A DNA stretch of 64,000 bases from Candidatus Makaraimicrobium thalassicum. Lineage in GTDB: Bacteria > Omnitrophota > Gorgyraeia > Tantalellales > Tantalellaceae. The DNA lies in contig QNCM01000004.1 in assembly GCA_003644505.1 (NCBI GenBank), positions 1-64,000 on the forward strand. The letters are read 5' to 3'. Shown here piece after piece: positions 33,629-42,340 of the stretch (position 1 is the first letter of the stretch; every line of letters starts with the position of its first letter). Under the pieces are notes generated by a model. The model did no database searches. It saw nothing but the letters and a program-made list of their open reading frames with translations, and was not told the origin of the DNA. The position numbers and the translations under genes were made by a program.

Positions 33629-35392
33629 ATGATCATGAACGGATTAAAAGGGATACTTGACAAGGTACAGAAACCGGGACGCTACATCGGCGAAGAGACT
33701 AACAGTGTCCGTAAAGCTTTTACGAAAAGCAGGACATCGGTTGTTCTGGCATATCCCGACACCTATGAGGTCGGTATGAGTTATCTGGGACTGCGTATCC
33801 TGTATCATCTTCTTAACGAGCGGGACGATATTGTCTGCGAACGGGTATTTATGCCGTGGGATGATATGGAACGGGAATTGAAGAACCACGGCCGGCGATT
33901 GTTCAGTCTGGAATCGAAGACCGACATAAACAGATTTGATATTGTGGGGTTCTCTCTTTCGTACGAGTTGACATACACGAATGTTTTGAACATGCTTCAT
34001 CTGGGCGGCATAACGCTTGTCTCGAGACAACGGCGCGGGGATGAGCCTCTGGTCATAGCCGGCGGGGCCTGCTGCTATAACCCCGAGCCGATGAGCGGGT
34101 TTATTGACGCGTTTATAATCGGCGACGGCGAAGGATCCCTTCCGAGGTTCATCGACGAATACCGCAGGGCCAGGGCGAAGACACGCGACAGGAAGCGGAT
34201 ACTGAGGTCTCTTGCCGGGCTTGAAGGAGTATACGTGCCGTCCCTCTACAAGGCTGAATACTCGGGTAAGAGATTCCTGCGGCTCAGACCCGTTGAAAAA
34301 GAGGTGCCGGCGGTGGTAGAGAAGGCCCGGGTCCGGGATCTTGAAAATACGTATTATCCGGTAAAACAGATAGTTCCACTGGTAAAGATCATTCATGACA
34401 GGATGGCTGTAGAGGTCATGAGAGGGTGCCCGAACAGGTGCCGTTTCTGTCAGGCGGGCGCTGTTAACCGTCCAGTGAGGGTCAGAACCGTGGACCGTCT
34501 CAGGAGTATCTGCCGGGAGACTTACAGATACACCGGTTACGAGAGGATCTCTCTTTTGTCCCTCTCCAGTGTGAATTATCCATACCTGGTGGATCTGGTC
34601 AGGGCACTGAAAGAGGATTTTCGCGACAGGGGCATCGGGATATCGATACCGTCACTGCGCGTGGATGAAACGTTTTACAGCCTCCCGGAGATGATATCCG
34701 CTGTGCGCCGGACCGGCCTGACTTTTGCCCCGGAATCTGCCAGCGACAGAATGAGAGAATCACTCGGAAAGGATATTGACATCAGGGTCCTTTGCAGATC
34801 GGCTTTGCTCGCGTTCCGCCACGGCTGGGCAAGGCTGAAGTTGTATTTTATGGTAGGATTTCCCGGGGAACCCGAAGACGAGGCGGAAAATATAATAAAG
34901 CTGTCGCGGGAGCTCTCCGGCCTGAAAAAGACAGTATCCAGCGGCGCTGCCGAGATAAAAGTCAGCGTCAATCCTTTTATACCCAAAGCGCATACTCCCT
35001 TCCAGTGGCTTGGCATGAAAGAGAAGAGCGGGATGAATCGCATAAAGAAGGCACTGCTGTCGAATTCTTCCAGGAAGATACAGGTAGCGTTCCACAACCT
35101 GGAGCAGTCGTTAGTGGAAGGGAGCCTGTCAAGAGGCGAGCGCAGACTCTCCAATGTCATATATACGGCATGGAACAGGGGCGCTAAGATGGACAGCTGG
35201 ACGGAATTTTTTAATTTCAGGATATGGGAAGAATCCTTCCGCGAGAACGGACTTGATATACATGATTACGCTTACAGGACTTACGCTCTTGACGACGCCC
35301 TGCCATGGGCACATATAAGGACAGGCATTGACGAAAATTATTTTAAGACGGAGATTGAGAAAAGCGGCCTTTACAGGCCTCCAGACCGCTGA
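33629..35392 (+). CDS. B12-binding radical SAM protein (TIGR03960 type)
   Basis: 587 residues. The N-terminal half resembles a cobalamin-binding domain (VVLAYPDTYEVGMSYLGL, IVGFSLSYELTYTNVLNML, IGDGEGSLPRFI); the radical SAM cluster motif CPNRCRFCQ (CxxxCxxC) sits near residue 266. The C-terminal part is the region found in the TIGR03960 family. These proteins are widespread, adjacent to or fused with a TIGR03936 (DUF2344) partner and near rng/rplU; their substrate is unknown, although the linkage suggests an RNA or ribosome-related job. Here the partner lies 16 kb away at 51306. Confidence 0.88.
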   Translation: MIMNGLKGILDKVQKPGRYIGEETNSVRKAFTKSRTSVVLAYPDTYEVGMSYLGLRILYHLLNERDDIVCERVFMPWDDMERELKNHGRRLFSLESKTDINRFDIVGFSLSYELTYTNVLNMLHLGGITLVSRQRRGDEPLVIAGGACCYNPEPMSGFIDAFIIGDGEGSLPRFIDEYRRARAKTRDRKRILRSLAGLEGVYVPSLYKAEYSGKRFLRLRPVEKEVPAVVEKARVRDLENTYYPVKQIVPLVKIIHDRMAVEVMRGCPNRCRFCQAGAVNRPVRVRTVDRLRSICRETYRYTGYERISLLSLSSVNYPYLVDLVRALKEDFRDRGIGISIPSLRVDETFYSLPEMISAVRRTGLTFAPESASDRMRESLGKDIDIRVLCRSALLAFRHGWARLKLYFMVGFPGEPEDEAENIIKLSRELSGLKKTVSSGAAEIKVSVNPFIPKAHTPFQWLGMKEKSGMNRIKKALLSNSSRKIQVAFHNLEQSLVEGSLSRGERRLSNVIYTAWNRGAKMDSWTEFFNFRIWEESFRENGLDIHDYAYRTYALDDALPWAHIRTGIDENYFKTEIEKSGLYRPPDR

Positions 35393-35449
35393 TCCGAAGA
35401 TGCCTGTGCCTGAATCTGTATTAGTTCAGTTGAGAGAAGATGCTTACGT

Positions 35450-35606
35450 CTGGTCAGGCTGTCAGGCTTATTCCTACCAGGAACGTCCGATTCCCTCCAG
35501 CGGGGAATCGGACTCAAAAAGGGGCCCGAAAATCCGCCTTCGGCGGATACCAAGCTTTCGGGCCCCTTTAATGTCCTGTACGGAATAAGCCTGACAGCCT
35601 GACCAG
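35450..35606 (+). repeat. three-arm inverted repeat element E
   Basis: Part of a 458-base gap (35393-35850) without a gene. Perfect 25-bp terminal inverted repeats (35450-35474 and 35582-35606, starting CTGGTCAGGCTGTCAGGC). Arm 1: GTCCGATTCCC with GGGGAATCGGAC, loop TCCAGC. Arm 2: GGGGCCCGAAA with a TTTCGGGCCCC partner, enclosing ATCCGCC TTC GGCGGAT. It is almost the reverse complement of element C; the similarity continues on both sides, to about 35400 and 35745, where half of an element-B terminal repeat remains (GTTTCAAAACAGCCACTCGC). Confidence 0.88.
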
Positions 35607-35762
35607 TCACCGGTGTCCATTTTTCTATAACAATACTTTGTTCAACCAGGATAAGAAATATTCATTTGAATAGTCGCATCGAGCGGCCCGGGTAAGAATG
35701 TTTCAAAACAGCCACTCGCTGGTTGAGTTACATTTTTTGCCTGAATCTTGAATATGGGCTTT

Positions 35763-35791
35763 TTGACTTTTGATTGCGCGTCGTGTATTAT
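35763..35791 (+). promoter_or_regulatory. probable promoter of the pilus gene group
   Basis: TTGACT (35763-35768), 17-base spacer, TATTAT (35786-35791). It lies just after element E and about 60 bases before the GGDEF-like gene, whose ATG has GGAGGTG upstream. Confidence 0.62.
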
Positions 35792-35850
35792 TAATACATT
35801 CGGCGATTTTGTGTAGAACTATATTATTATATTAAAGACGGAGGTGCGTT

Positions 35851-37263
35851 ATGGGGGTGTGGCAGTATCTGTCCCTGGGGAGAAAAAGTCTGAAATATAA
35901 GCTGATGATCGCTTTTTCCCTTATGTCGATCCTTCCTTTGCTGGTTATCGCGTATTTTGTCACGAATTACGTTTTCCCGGAGACGCAGGCGGATATGTTC
36001 CAGGCAAGCGCTATTGTTCTGTTCTCTTTGTGGGTTGCCTGGTCAGGGTATCTTCTGGCAAAGGAGCTCATAATTCCGATCGTTAACCTCGCTATTGAGA
36101 CGAAGATCATAGCGGGTGGGCACTTCGATTCAAACATTTTGCTCAAAAGGGACGATGAACTGGGGGACATAGCCAGCGCCGTCAATAGCATGACCGGGAA
36201 GATACGCGGTTATGTGAAGGAACTGCAGGAATACAGCAAAAAGACGGCATCCCTGAATGTCAGGATACACAGAAAAGTCCTTACGCTTACAAATCTGATG
36301 AGACTGGGCGATCTTATCAGTTCAGGAGCGAAATTCAAGGAAGTGGCCAATTTTGCCACTGAAAGGCTGGCGCAGGAGCTGTACGGAGGTTTTTGCGCCA
36401 TCTTTACGAGAGAAAAGACAGGAACATATTCCCTGGAGTCTTTTTTCAACGATTCCGGCAAGAATATAGTTGTCACCGACATCGGACCGGAACTTCCTTC
36501 CATGGAGAAGTTTTTCGTCAGGGATGAGTGCCTTATGGTCGATTCACGCCCGCGGAAGGGTTCCTGGCAGGAGGAGTTGAGGAAGAAACTGGCTAAGGTG
36601 AACGTCGTCTTGTTCCCGATGAAGGTAAACGCCAATATCGTAGGGATCATAATGTTCGGCAATTCCGCGGAAGGTGTTGAGTTCGGCGATGAGGATGTGG
36701 ATGTCATAAGGGCTTATGAGAAAGAGCTGGTCCTCGGGTATCAGAGTTCCCGGACAGGTGAAAGGGTGAAAAGCCTGGAGGTGGTTGACAGTCTTACGGG
36801 TCTCTATACCTTTTCCTATATTGAAGAACAGCTGCAGGATGAGATCAACAGGGCTGTATATTATCAGCGCCCCTGTTCCATGATAGTGCTGAGCGTGGAT
36901 GATTTTGAAAAATATTCGGACCATTACGGCGCGTCAAAGGCGAAACATGTCCTCAGACAGCTGGCTGATCTTTTGAGCGCGTCCGTGTCCCCGGTCAGCA
37001 AGATCGCGAGGTCCGATCATAACGAGTTTGGGGTGCTTTTACCCGAGACGAACAAAAGAGAAAGCCTTGAGATGGCCGAGCATATTCGCGGGAAGATAGA
37101 AAAGATGGAGCTTTCAACCGAAGCGAATGACAGGCTCACCGCGAGTATAGGGGTTGGCGAAAATCCTATCGACGGAACGAACGCGAAGGAAATCATAGAC
37201 AAGGCCCGTCAGTATATGGAGAAAGCCAGGGCGCAGGGGAAAAACAAGGTAATGGGGGAATAA
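35851..37263 (+). CDS. membrane HAMP-GAF-GGDEF-like protein, signature degenerate
   Basis: 470 residues: two N-terminal membrane segments (about 20-42 and 48-70), a HAMP-like linker (GYLLAKELIIPIVNLAIETKI through LGDIASAVNSM), a coiled coil, a GAF-like domain (residues 150-285) and a C-terminal diguanylate-cyclase fold starting DSLTGLYTFSYIEEQL. The GGDEF signature reads DHNEF (near residue 389), so both glycines and the aspartate that bind GTP and metal are changed; cyclase activity is unlikely. It ends two bases before pilT, so it may sense and relay a signal to the pilus motors, perhaps without making c-di-GMP. Confidence 0.82.
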   Translation: MGVWQYLSLGRKSLKYKLMIAFSLMSILPLLVIAYFVTNYVFPETQADMFQASAIVLFSLWVAWSGYLLAKELIIPIVNLAIETKIIAGGHFDSNILLKRDDELGDIASAVNSMTGKIRGYVKELQEYSKKTASLNVRIHRKVLTLTNLMRLGDLISSGAKFKEVANFATERLAQELYGGFCAIFTREKTGTYSLESFFNDSGKNIVVTDIGPELPSMEKFFVRDECLMVDSRPRKGSWQEELRKKLAKVNVVLFPMKVNANIVGIIMFGNSAEGVEFGDEDVDVIRAYEKELVLGYQSSRTGERVKSLEVVDSLTGLYTFSYIEEQLQDEINRAVYYQRPCSMIVLSVDDFEKYSDHYGASKAKHVLRQLADLLSASVSPVSKIARSDHNEFGVLLPETNKRESLEMAEHIRGKIEKMELSTEANDRLTASIGVGENPIDGTNAKEIIDKARQYMEKARAQGKNKVMGE

Positions 37264-37265
37264 GC

Positions 37266-38336
37266 GTGAAGGATATGAGGAAAGATATCAGGAAAATATT
37301 GATGGCCATGCCCGGGAAACGGGCGTCTGATCTTCACATAAGCGCGAATGCGCCTATGCATTACCGTATCGATAACGAACTGGTGGAGGTGGAGAGCGGG
37401 CCTTTATCTTCCCAAGAGACGAAGGACATTGTTTACAGTATGTTGAACGAGGGGCAGATAAAGAAGTTCGAGGAAGAAAAGGAGCTTGATTTCTCCCTGA
37501 TGATCGAGAATGTGGGTCGGTACAGGGCCAATGCGTTCCTCCAGCGCGGCAATGTCGGCTGTGCCGTAAGGCTGATACCTTTTCGTATATGGAGCATGTC
37601 GGAATGCGGACTGCCCGAAGAAGTGGTGCGGGGATTTTGTAACTGCCAGAGAGGGCTGGTTCTCGTGACCGGCGCTACAGGGAGCGGTAAGTCAACGACT
37701 CTTGCGGCCATGGTAGATGAGATCAACAGCACCCGGGACTGCCATATCGTGACGGTCGAGGACCCCATTGAGTTTGTCCATGAGAACAAAAAGGCCATTG
37801 TCGATCAGAGACAGCTGTATGAAGATACGCATTCTTTCGGCAAGGCCTTGAGGTATGTGCTGAGGCAGGACCCGGATGTTATTCTTATCGGCGAGTTACG
37901 CGACCTCGAGACCATACAGGCTGCGATGACCATTGCCGATACGGGGCACCTTGTCCTGGCTACCCTGCACACCTCGGACAGCACCCAGACAATAACCCGT
38001 ATAGTGGATGTATTCCCGTCTCATCAGCAGAGGCAGGTCAGGGGCCAGCTTTCGCTCATACTGGTCGGCGTCCTCTCGCAGGAGCTGATACCGCGTCAGG
38101 ATCAACCCGGCAGGATCCTGGCTACCGAGATACTCGTGGCGACCCCGGCTGTCAAAAGCATGATACGGGAGTCCAAGGAGCACCAGATATACTCTATCAT
38201 ACAGACGTCCCAGAAGTTCGGGATGAGGACAATGAACCAGGTCCTGGTTGAATTTTATACCAAGGGCATAATAAGTTACGAAGACGCGGTGGCCAGATCG
38301 TCTAATATTGAGGAATTGATCAAGATGATCGGATAG
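37266..38336 (+). CDS. pilT: type IV pilus retraction ATPase PilT
   Basis: 356 residues, GTG start. Hexameric secretion-type ATPase that depolymerises the pilus. Walker A GATGSGKSTT near residue 136, Asp box region VTVEDPIEFVHENKK, Walker B VILIGELRDLETIQAAM, His box LATLHTSDS. The C-terminal segment VKSMIRESKEHQIYSIIQ corresponds to the AIRNLIRE motif needed for retraction, though AIRNL is changed to AVKSM. It lacks the N-terminal MshEN domain, unlike the next three genes. Confidence 0.93.
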   Translation: MKDMRKDIRKILMAMPGKRASDLHISANAPMHYRIDNELVEVESGPLSSQETKDIVYSMLNEGQIKKFEEEKELDFSLMIENVGRYRANAFLQRGNVGCAVRLIPFRIWSMSECGLPEEVVRGFCNCQRGLVLVTGATGSGKSTTLAAMVDEINSTRDCHIVTVEDPIEFVHENKKAIVDQRQLYEDTHSFGKALRYVLRQDPDVILIGELRDLETIQAAMTIADTGHLVLATLHTSDSTQTITRIVDVFPSHQQRQVRGQLSLILVGVLSQELIPRQDQPGRILATEILVATPAVKSMIRESKEHQIYSIIQTSQKFGMRTMNQVLVEFYTKGIISYEDAVARSSNIEELIKMIG

Positions 38337-38402
38337 CACTCCGTAAAATTGAGGTTTACTGTACAAAACGCTGGCCTCGTTTGGCAACAGGAGAACACAG
38401 TG

Positions 38403-38852
38403 ATGGCCGAAAATCGGACAGGCAAGAAACTCGGGGAGATCCTGATCGAGAGCAACGTCATTTCCACGGAGCAGTTGCAGCAGGCCCTTGATTTCCAGAA
38501 GCAGGAAGGAGGCCTTTTAGGGGAGATCCTGGTCAGACTGGGATATGCGAATGAACGGGACATAGTTCAGGCGTTGACCGTCCAATGCGGTTTTCCCTAT
38601 CTTCCGCTGGAAAACTATGAGCTTAAAAAAGAGATCGTAGAGATAGTCCCGGAAAACGTGGCCAGGCAGTACAGTGTTGTTCCTCTGGATGTCATGGGAG
38701 ACATTCTGACCGTTGCGATGTCGAACCCTCTCAATGAAAAGGCGATAGAGGACGTGGAGATGATAACCAAAAAGAAAGTCCAGGTGTTCATCAGCACTGT
38801 TACATCCGTGTCCGAGGCCTTAAACAAACTTTACAAGCGGGAACGCGGATAA
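38403..38852 (+). CDS. stand-alone MshEN-domain protein
   Basis: 149 residues consisting only of the N-terminal domain of GspE/PilB-type ATPases (KKLGEILIESNVISTEQLQQALDFQ, GGLLGEILVRLG, LPLENYELKKEIVEIVPENVARQYSVVPL). In PilB-like ATPases MshEN domains can bind c-di-GMP, so it may be a separate regulatory subunit of the pilus motor. ATG 38403 follows GGAG. It lies between pilT and two full PilB-like genes, each with its own copy of the domain. Confidence 0.8.
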   Translation: MAENRTGKKLGEILIESNVISTEQLQQALDFQKQEGGLLGEILVRLGYANERDIVQALTVQCGFPYLPLENYELKKEIVEIVPENVARQYSVVPLDVMGDILTVAMSNPLNEKAIEDVEMITKKKVQVFISTVTSVSEALNKLYKRERG

Positions 38853-38865
38853 GAGGCATTTTTAT

Positions 38866-40590
38866 ATGGCCCTGTCACTGACAAAAAAGATCTGTGATCT
38901 TCTTATCAAAAAAAAACTTGTCACAGAAGACGATCTGAATAAGGCCAGGGAGATAAGCGCGGAAAAAGGAGGGCATCTCAGCGATATCCTGGTCGAGATG
39001 AACGCGGTTTCCAGGGACGATCTTTTGACCACGCTCAGTGAAGGGCTTGGATTCCCTCCGATCAAACTCTCCCATTTCCGGATAGATAAGGATGCCCTCA
39101 AGCTTATACCGAAAAAGATCTCAATATCATATCAGATACTGCCGGTTTCCCGTGTAGGGAAACAGCTTACCGTTGCAATGGTCGATCCCCTGAACATATT
39201 CGCGCTCGATGACCTGAAAACAGTGACCAATATGGACATCAGCCCGGTCATCGCGGCTGAAGATGATATGAAAGAAGCGATAACCAAATACTATGAGAAG
39301 TCGGCCGGCGAGGAGATCAGTGCGATCGTCGATGATATCGAAACCGCACAGATGGAGATGGTTACCGAGAAGGGGGAGGAGATCTCCTTCGGGGAACTTC
39401 TCCGGATAACGGAAGAGGCCCCCGTGGTAAAGCTTACCAACATGATATTGAGCAGGGGGGTAAAAGAGCGGGCGAGCGATATCCTGATAGAACCGATGGA
39501 GGCAAATTCCCGGGTCAGGTATCGAATAGACGGCGTATTGCGTGAGTGCTATGATCCTCCCAGGAAGTTTCACCAGGCACTGATATCCCGTATAAAAGTC
39601 ATGTCAGATCTTGATATTGCCGAAAGGCGTCTGCCGCAGGACGGACGGTTCAAAATAAAGATCGAGGAAAGGACGGTGGATTTCAGAGTCTCTATAATAC
39701 CCTCCAGCTTCGGAGAAAAGGCGGCCCTGAGGATACTTGACAAAGAACAGGCGATGATAGACCTCGACAGGCTTGGATTCATGGAACATGACAAACAGAT
39801 GATCCGGACTGCCAGCGAAAGGCCGCACGGCATGATACTGGTATGCGGCCCGACAGGATGCGGCAAGACCACCACCCTGTATTCCATATTGAAGCATGTG
39901 GACGACCCCGGCAAAAATCTTATTACTGTCGAAGACCCGGTTGAATATGAGCTCAAAGGCATCAACCAGGTTTCCATAAACGAGGAGATCGGCCTGACGT
40001 TTGCCGCCTGTCTTCGTTCAATTTTGAGACAGGATCCCGATATCATCATGGTGGGGGAGATCAGGGACTTTGAAACGCTGGATGTTGCGATCAAATCCGC
40101 GTTGACAGGGCACCTTGTCCTGAGCACCCTGCACACGAATACAGCGAGCGGCTCTATTATAAGGATGATAAATATGGGACTCGAGCCGTTCCTTATAACG
40201 TCTGCTGTCGAGCTTATCGCGGCGCAGCGATTGCTGAGAAAATTGTGCCTGGAATGCAGGGAATCTTACACGCCTTCAAAGGAGGTCGCTGAGAAATACG
40301 GGCTTTTTGATGAGAAAGGCAAAATACCCATGATTTACAAACCCAGGGGGTGTAAGAGATGCATGAATTCCGGCTATCAGGGAAGGGTCGGTATCATTGA
40401 ATGTTTGAAACTGACCCCCGAAATAAAAGAACTTCTATTCAAGCGGGCACAAGCATCCGAGATCGAGAAAGCGGCCACAAAAGCGGGCATGAGCTCGCTG
40501 AGGGAAAATGGCATAAAGAACGTTATTGAAGGCATTACTTCTCTTGAGGATGTGCTGCGCACGACTGTTGAAAGCAGAGAAAGGGAGTAG
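38866..40590 (+). CDS. pilB: type IV pilus assembly ATPase, PilB-like (copy 1)
   Basis: 574 residues. MshEN-type N-terminal domain (residues 1-140), then the secretion ATPase core with GPTGCGKTTTLYSIL (Walker A near residue 327), VEDPVEYELKGINQ, VGEIRDFETLDVAI and LSTLHTNTA. A four-cysteine zinc motif (CLECRES and CKRCMNSGYQGR) is present, as in PilB/GspE. Extension motor that powers pilin polymerisation. The Walker A has C where copy 2 has S. Confidence 0.92.
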   Translation: MALSLTKKICDLLIKKKLVTEDDLNKAREISAEKGGHLSDILVEMNAVSRDDLLTTLSEGLGFPPIKLSHFRIDKDALKLIPKKISISYQILPVSRVGKQLTVAMVDPLNIFALDDLKTVTNMDISPVIAAEDDMKEAITKYYEKSAGEEISAIVDDIETAQMEMVTEKGEEISFGELLRITEEAPVVKLTNMILSRGVKERASDILIEPMEANSRVRYRIDGVLRECYDPPRKFHQALISRIKVMSDLDIAERRLPQDGRFKIKIEERTVDFRVSIIPSSFGEKAALRILDKEQAMIDLDRLGFMEHDKQMIRTASERPHGMILVCGPTGCGKTTTLYSILKHVDDPGKNLITVEDPVEYELKGINQVSINEEIGLTFAACLRSILRQDPDIIMVGEIRDFETLDVAIKSALTGHLVLSTLHTNTASGSIIRMINMGLEPFLITSAVELIAAQRLLRKLCLECRESYTPSKEVAEKYGLFDEKGKIPMIYKPRGCKRCMNSGYQGRVGIIECLKLTPEIKELLFKRAQASEIEKAATKAGMSSLRENGIKNVIEGITSLEDVLRTTVESRERE

Positions 40591-40597
40591 AACCGGT

Positions 40598-42301
40598 ATG
40601 GGGAGGTCCTTAAGGGACAGGATATTACAGGCTCTTCAGAAAAGAGGCCTCGTAGACGAGAAAGCCCTGAAGAAGGTGTTGAACGAAGCGCGGAAAAGGA
40701 ACGAAGGCGATGTTCTGAACATGCTCGCCGCGAACGGTATTGTATCGAACCGCGACCTTTTGACGGTATTAAGCCAGGAACTGCGGATCCCCCCTATCGA
40801 CATGTCAAGGATCGTCCCGGACGCGCAGGTCATGGCCCTGCTGCCTGAAAAACTTACGCAGCGGTATTCAATATTGCCGCTTTCGAAAGTAGGGAACGAC
40901 CTGACACTTATCGTTTCCGATCCTACCGATATTTTGGCGATAGATGATGTCAAGACAATTACCGGTTGCGACGTGACACTTGTTCTGGCCACCCGCCGGG
41001 AGGTCCAGGATGCGCTCCGGGCTTTTTACAGCAAGATGGAGGATATTTCCACTATCGTGGAGGAGACGGAGGAAGAATCCGACGTAGAGGTTATCGGTAA
41101 GGCCGACGACCTTAACGTAATGGATATAACCAAAGAAAGCACGGCAGCGCCTATAGTCAAGATGGTCGATCTTATTATCAGCGAGGCGATAAAGAAAAGA
41201 GCGAGTGACATTCACATCGAACCGCAGGAAAGATCCCTGCAGGTCAGATATCGCGTGGATGGCGAACTGTACAGCACCTTTGACCTGCCTAAAAGGAATC
41301 AGAATGCCATACTGGCCCGTCTCAAGATAATGTCGAACCTGGATATCACAGAGACCAGGGTACCGCAGGACGGCAGGTTCCGGATAAAGCTGGAGAGAAA
41401 AGAGATAGACTTCCGTGTGTCTTCACTCCCCACCAGTTTTGGAAATAAAATCGTTCTGAGGGCCCTTGATAAAAGTAACCTGTCCGTGGGGATGGAGAGC
41501 CTCGGATTTCTCCCCGAACCTCTGGCCGATTTCAAGGAAGCTCTATCAAGGCCTTTCGGAATAATCCTGGTGACAGGGCCTACCGGCAGCGGGAAGTCTA
41601 CCACGCTTTATTCGGTGCTCAATGAAATGAACGTTCCGGAGAGGAATATCGTTACGGTTGAAGACCCGGTGGAATACCAGGTTGCCGGCATAACTCAGAT
41701 AGCGGTCCGTCCGGAGATAGGCCTGAGTTTCGCCGGCGGTTTGAGGGCAATACTCCGTCAAAGCCCGGATGTGATAATGGTGGGGGAGATACGGGATTTT
41801 GAAACGGCCGATACCGCCATTAAGGCGTCTCTTACAGGGCAGATGGTTCTCAGCACCCTGCATACGAACGACGCGGTCGGGTCGATCACGCGTCTTGTGA
41901 ACATGGGGGTCGAACCGTTTCTTGTTGCCTCGAGCCTTATCATGTCCTGCGCGCAGAGACTTCTCAGAAGGATTTGTTCCAATTGCAAGACCGAGGATGA
42001 GATACCGAAAGATGTATTGAAAGAGATCAGGGCGAAATACCCTGAAGCCCGCGAAGTTGACAAGTTCTACAGAGGTAAAGGCTGCCCGAGGTGCAACAAT
42101 AGCGGATATTTCGGCCGGCTGGGGACACTGGAGACCCTGCTCCTGGATGACGCGATAAGAGAGATGATAAACAATGGCAAGCCCGAGGGGGAGATCAGGG
42201 AATATCTGAAGTCCAGAGGCGTAAGCACTCTGCGGGATAACGCGATGCGGAAATTTATCAAGGGATGGACCAGTCTCGAGGAAGTATTGAGAGTTACTTA
42301 A
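40598..42301 (+). CDS. pilB: type IV pilus assembly ATPase, PilB-like (copy 2)
   Basis: 567 residues from ATG 40598, preceded by GGGAG; seven bases after copy 1. Same architecture: MshEN domain, GPTGSGKSTTLYSVL near residue 326, VEDPVEYQVAGITQ, VGEIRDFETADTAI, LSTLHTND, zinc motif CSNCKTE and CPRCNNSGYFGR. The two copies are clearly paralogous but far from identical, so the duplication is old. Either two motors with different partners or one hetero-hexamer is possible; next to pilC, copy 2 may be the main PilB. Confidence 0.92.
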   Translation: MGRSLRDRILQALQKRGLVDEKALKKVLNEARKRNEGDVLNMLAANGIVSNRDLLTVLSQELRIPPIDMSRIVPDAQVMALLPEKLTQRYSILPLSKVGNDLTLIVSDPTDILAIDDVKTITGCDVTLVLATRREVQDALRAFYSKMEDISTIVEETEEESDVEVIGKADDLNVMDITKESTAAPIVKMVDLIISEAIKKRASDIHIEPQERSLQVRYRVDGELYSTFDLPKRNQNAILARLKIMSNLDITETRVPQDGRFRIKLERKEIDFRVSSLPTSFGNKIVLRALDKSNLSVGMESLGFLPEPLADFKEALSRPFGIILVTGPTGSGKSTTLYSVLNEMNVPERNIVTVEDPVEYQVAGITQIAVRPEIGLSFAGGLRAILRQSPDVIMVGEIRDFETADTAIKASLTGQMVLSTLHTNDAVGSITRLVNMGVEPFLVASSLIMSCAQRLLRRICSNCKTEDEIPKDVLKEIRAKYPEAREVDKFYRGKGCPRCNNSGYFGRLGTLETLLLDDAIREMINNGKPEGEIREYLKSRGVSTLRDNAMRKFIKGWTSLEEVLRVT

Positions 42302-42340
42302 ACGGTGGTCTGTTGAGCTGTTTTTTGTAGAGGAGAAAAG

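Noticed and set aside
40526-40597. Earlier start of the second pilB inside the first
   Set aside because: It would extend the protein by 24 residues encoded out of frame in copy 1; ATG 40598 has GGGAG at proper spacing and starts the MshEN domain correctly.
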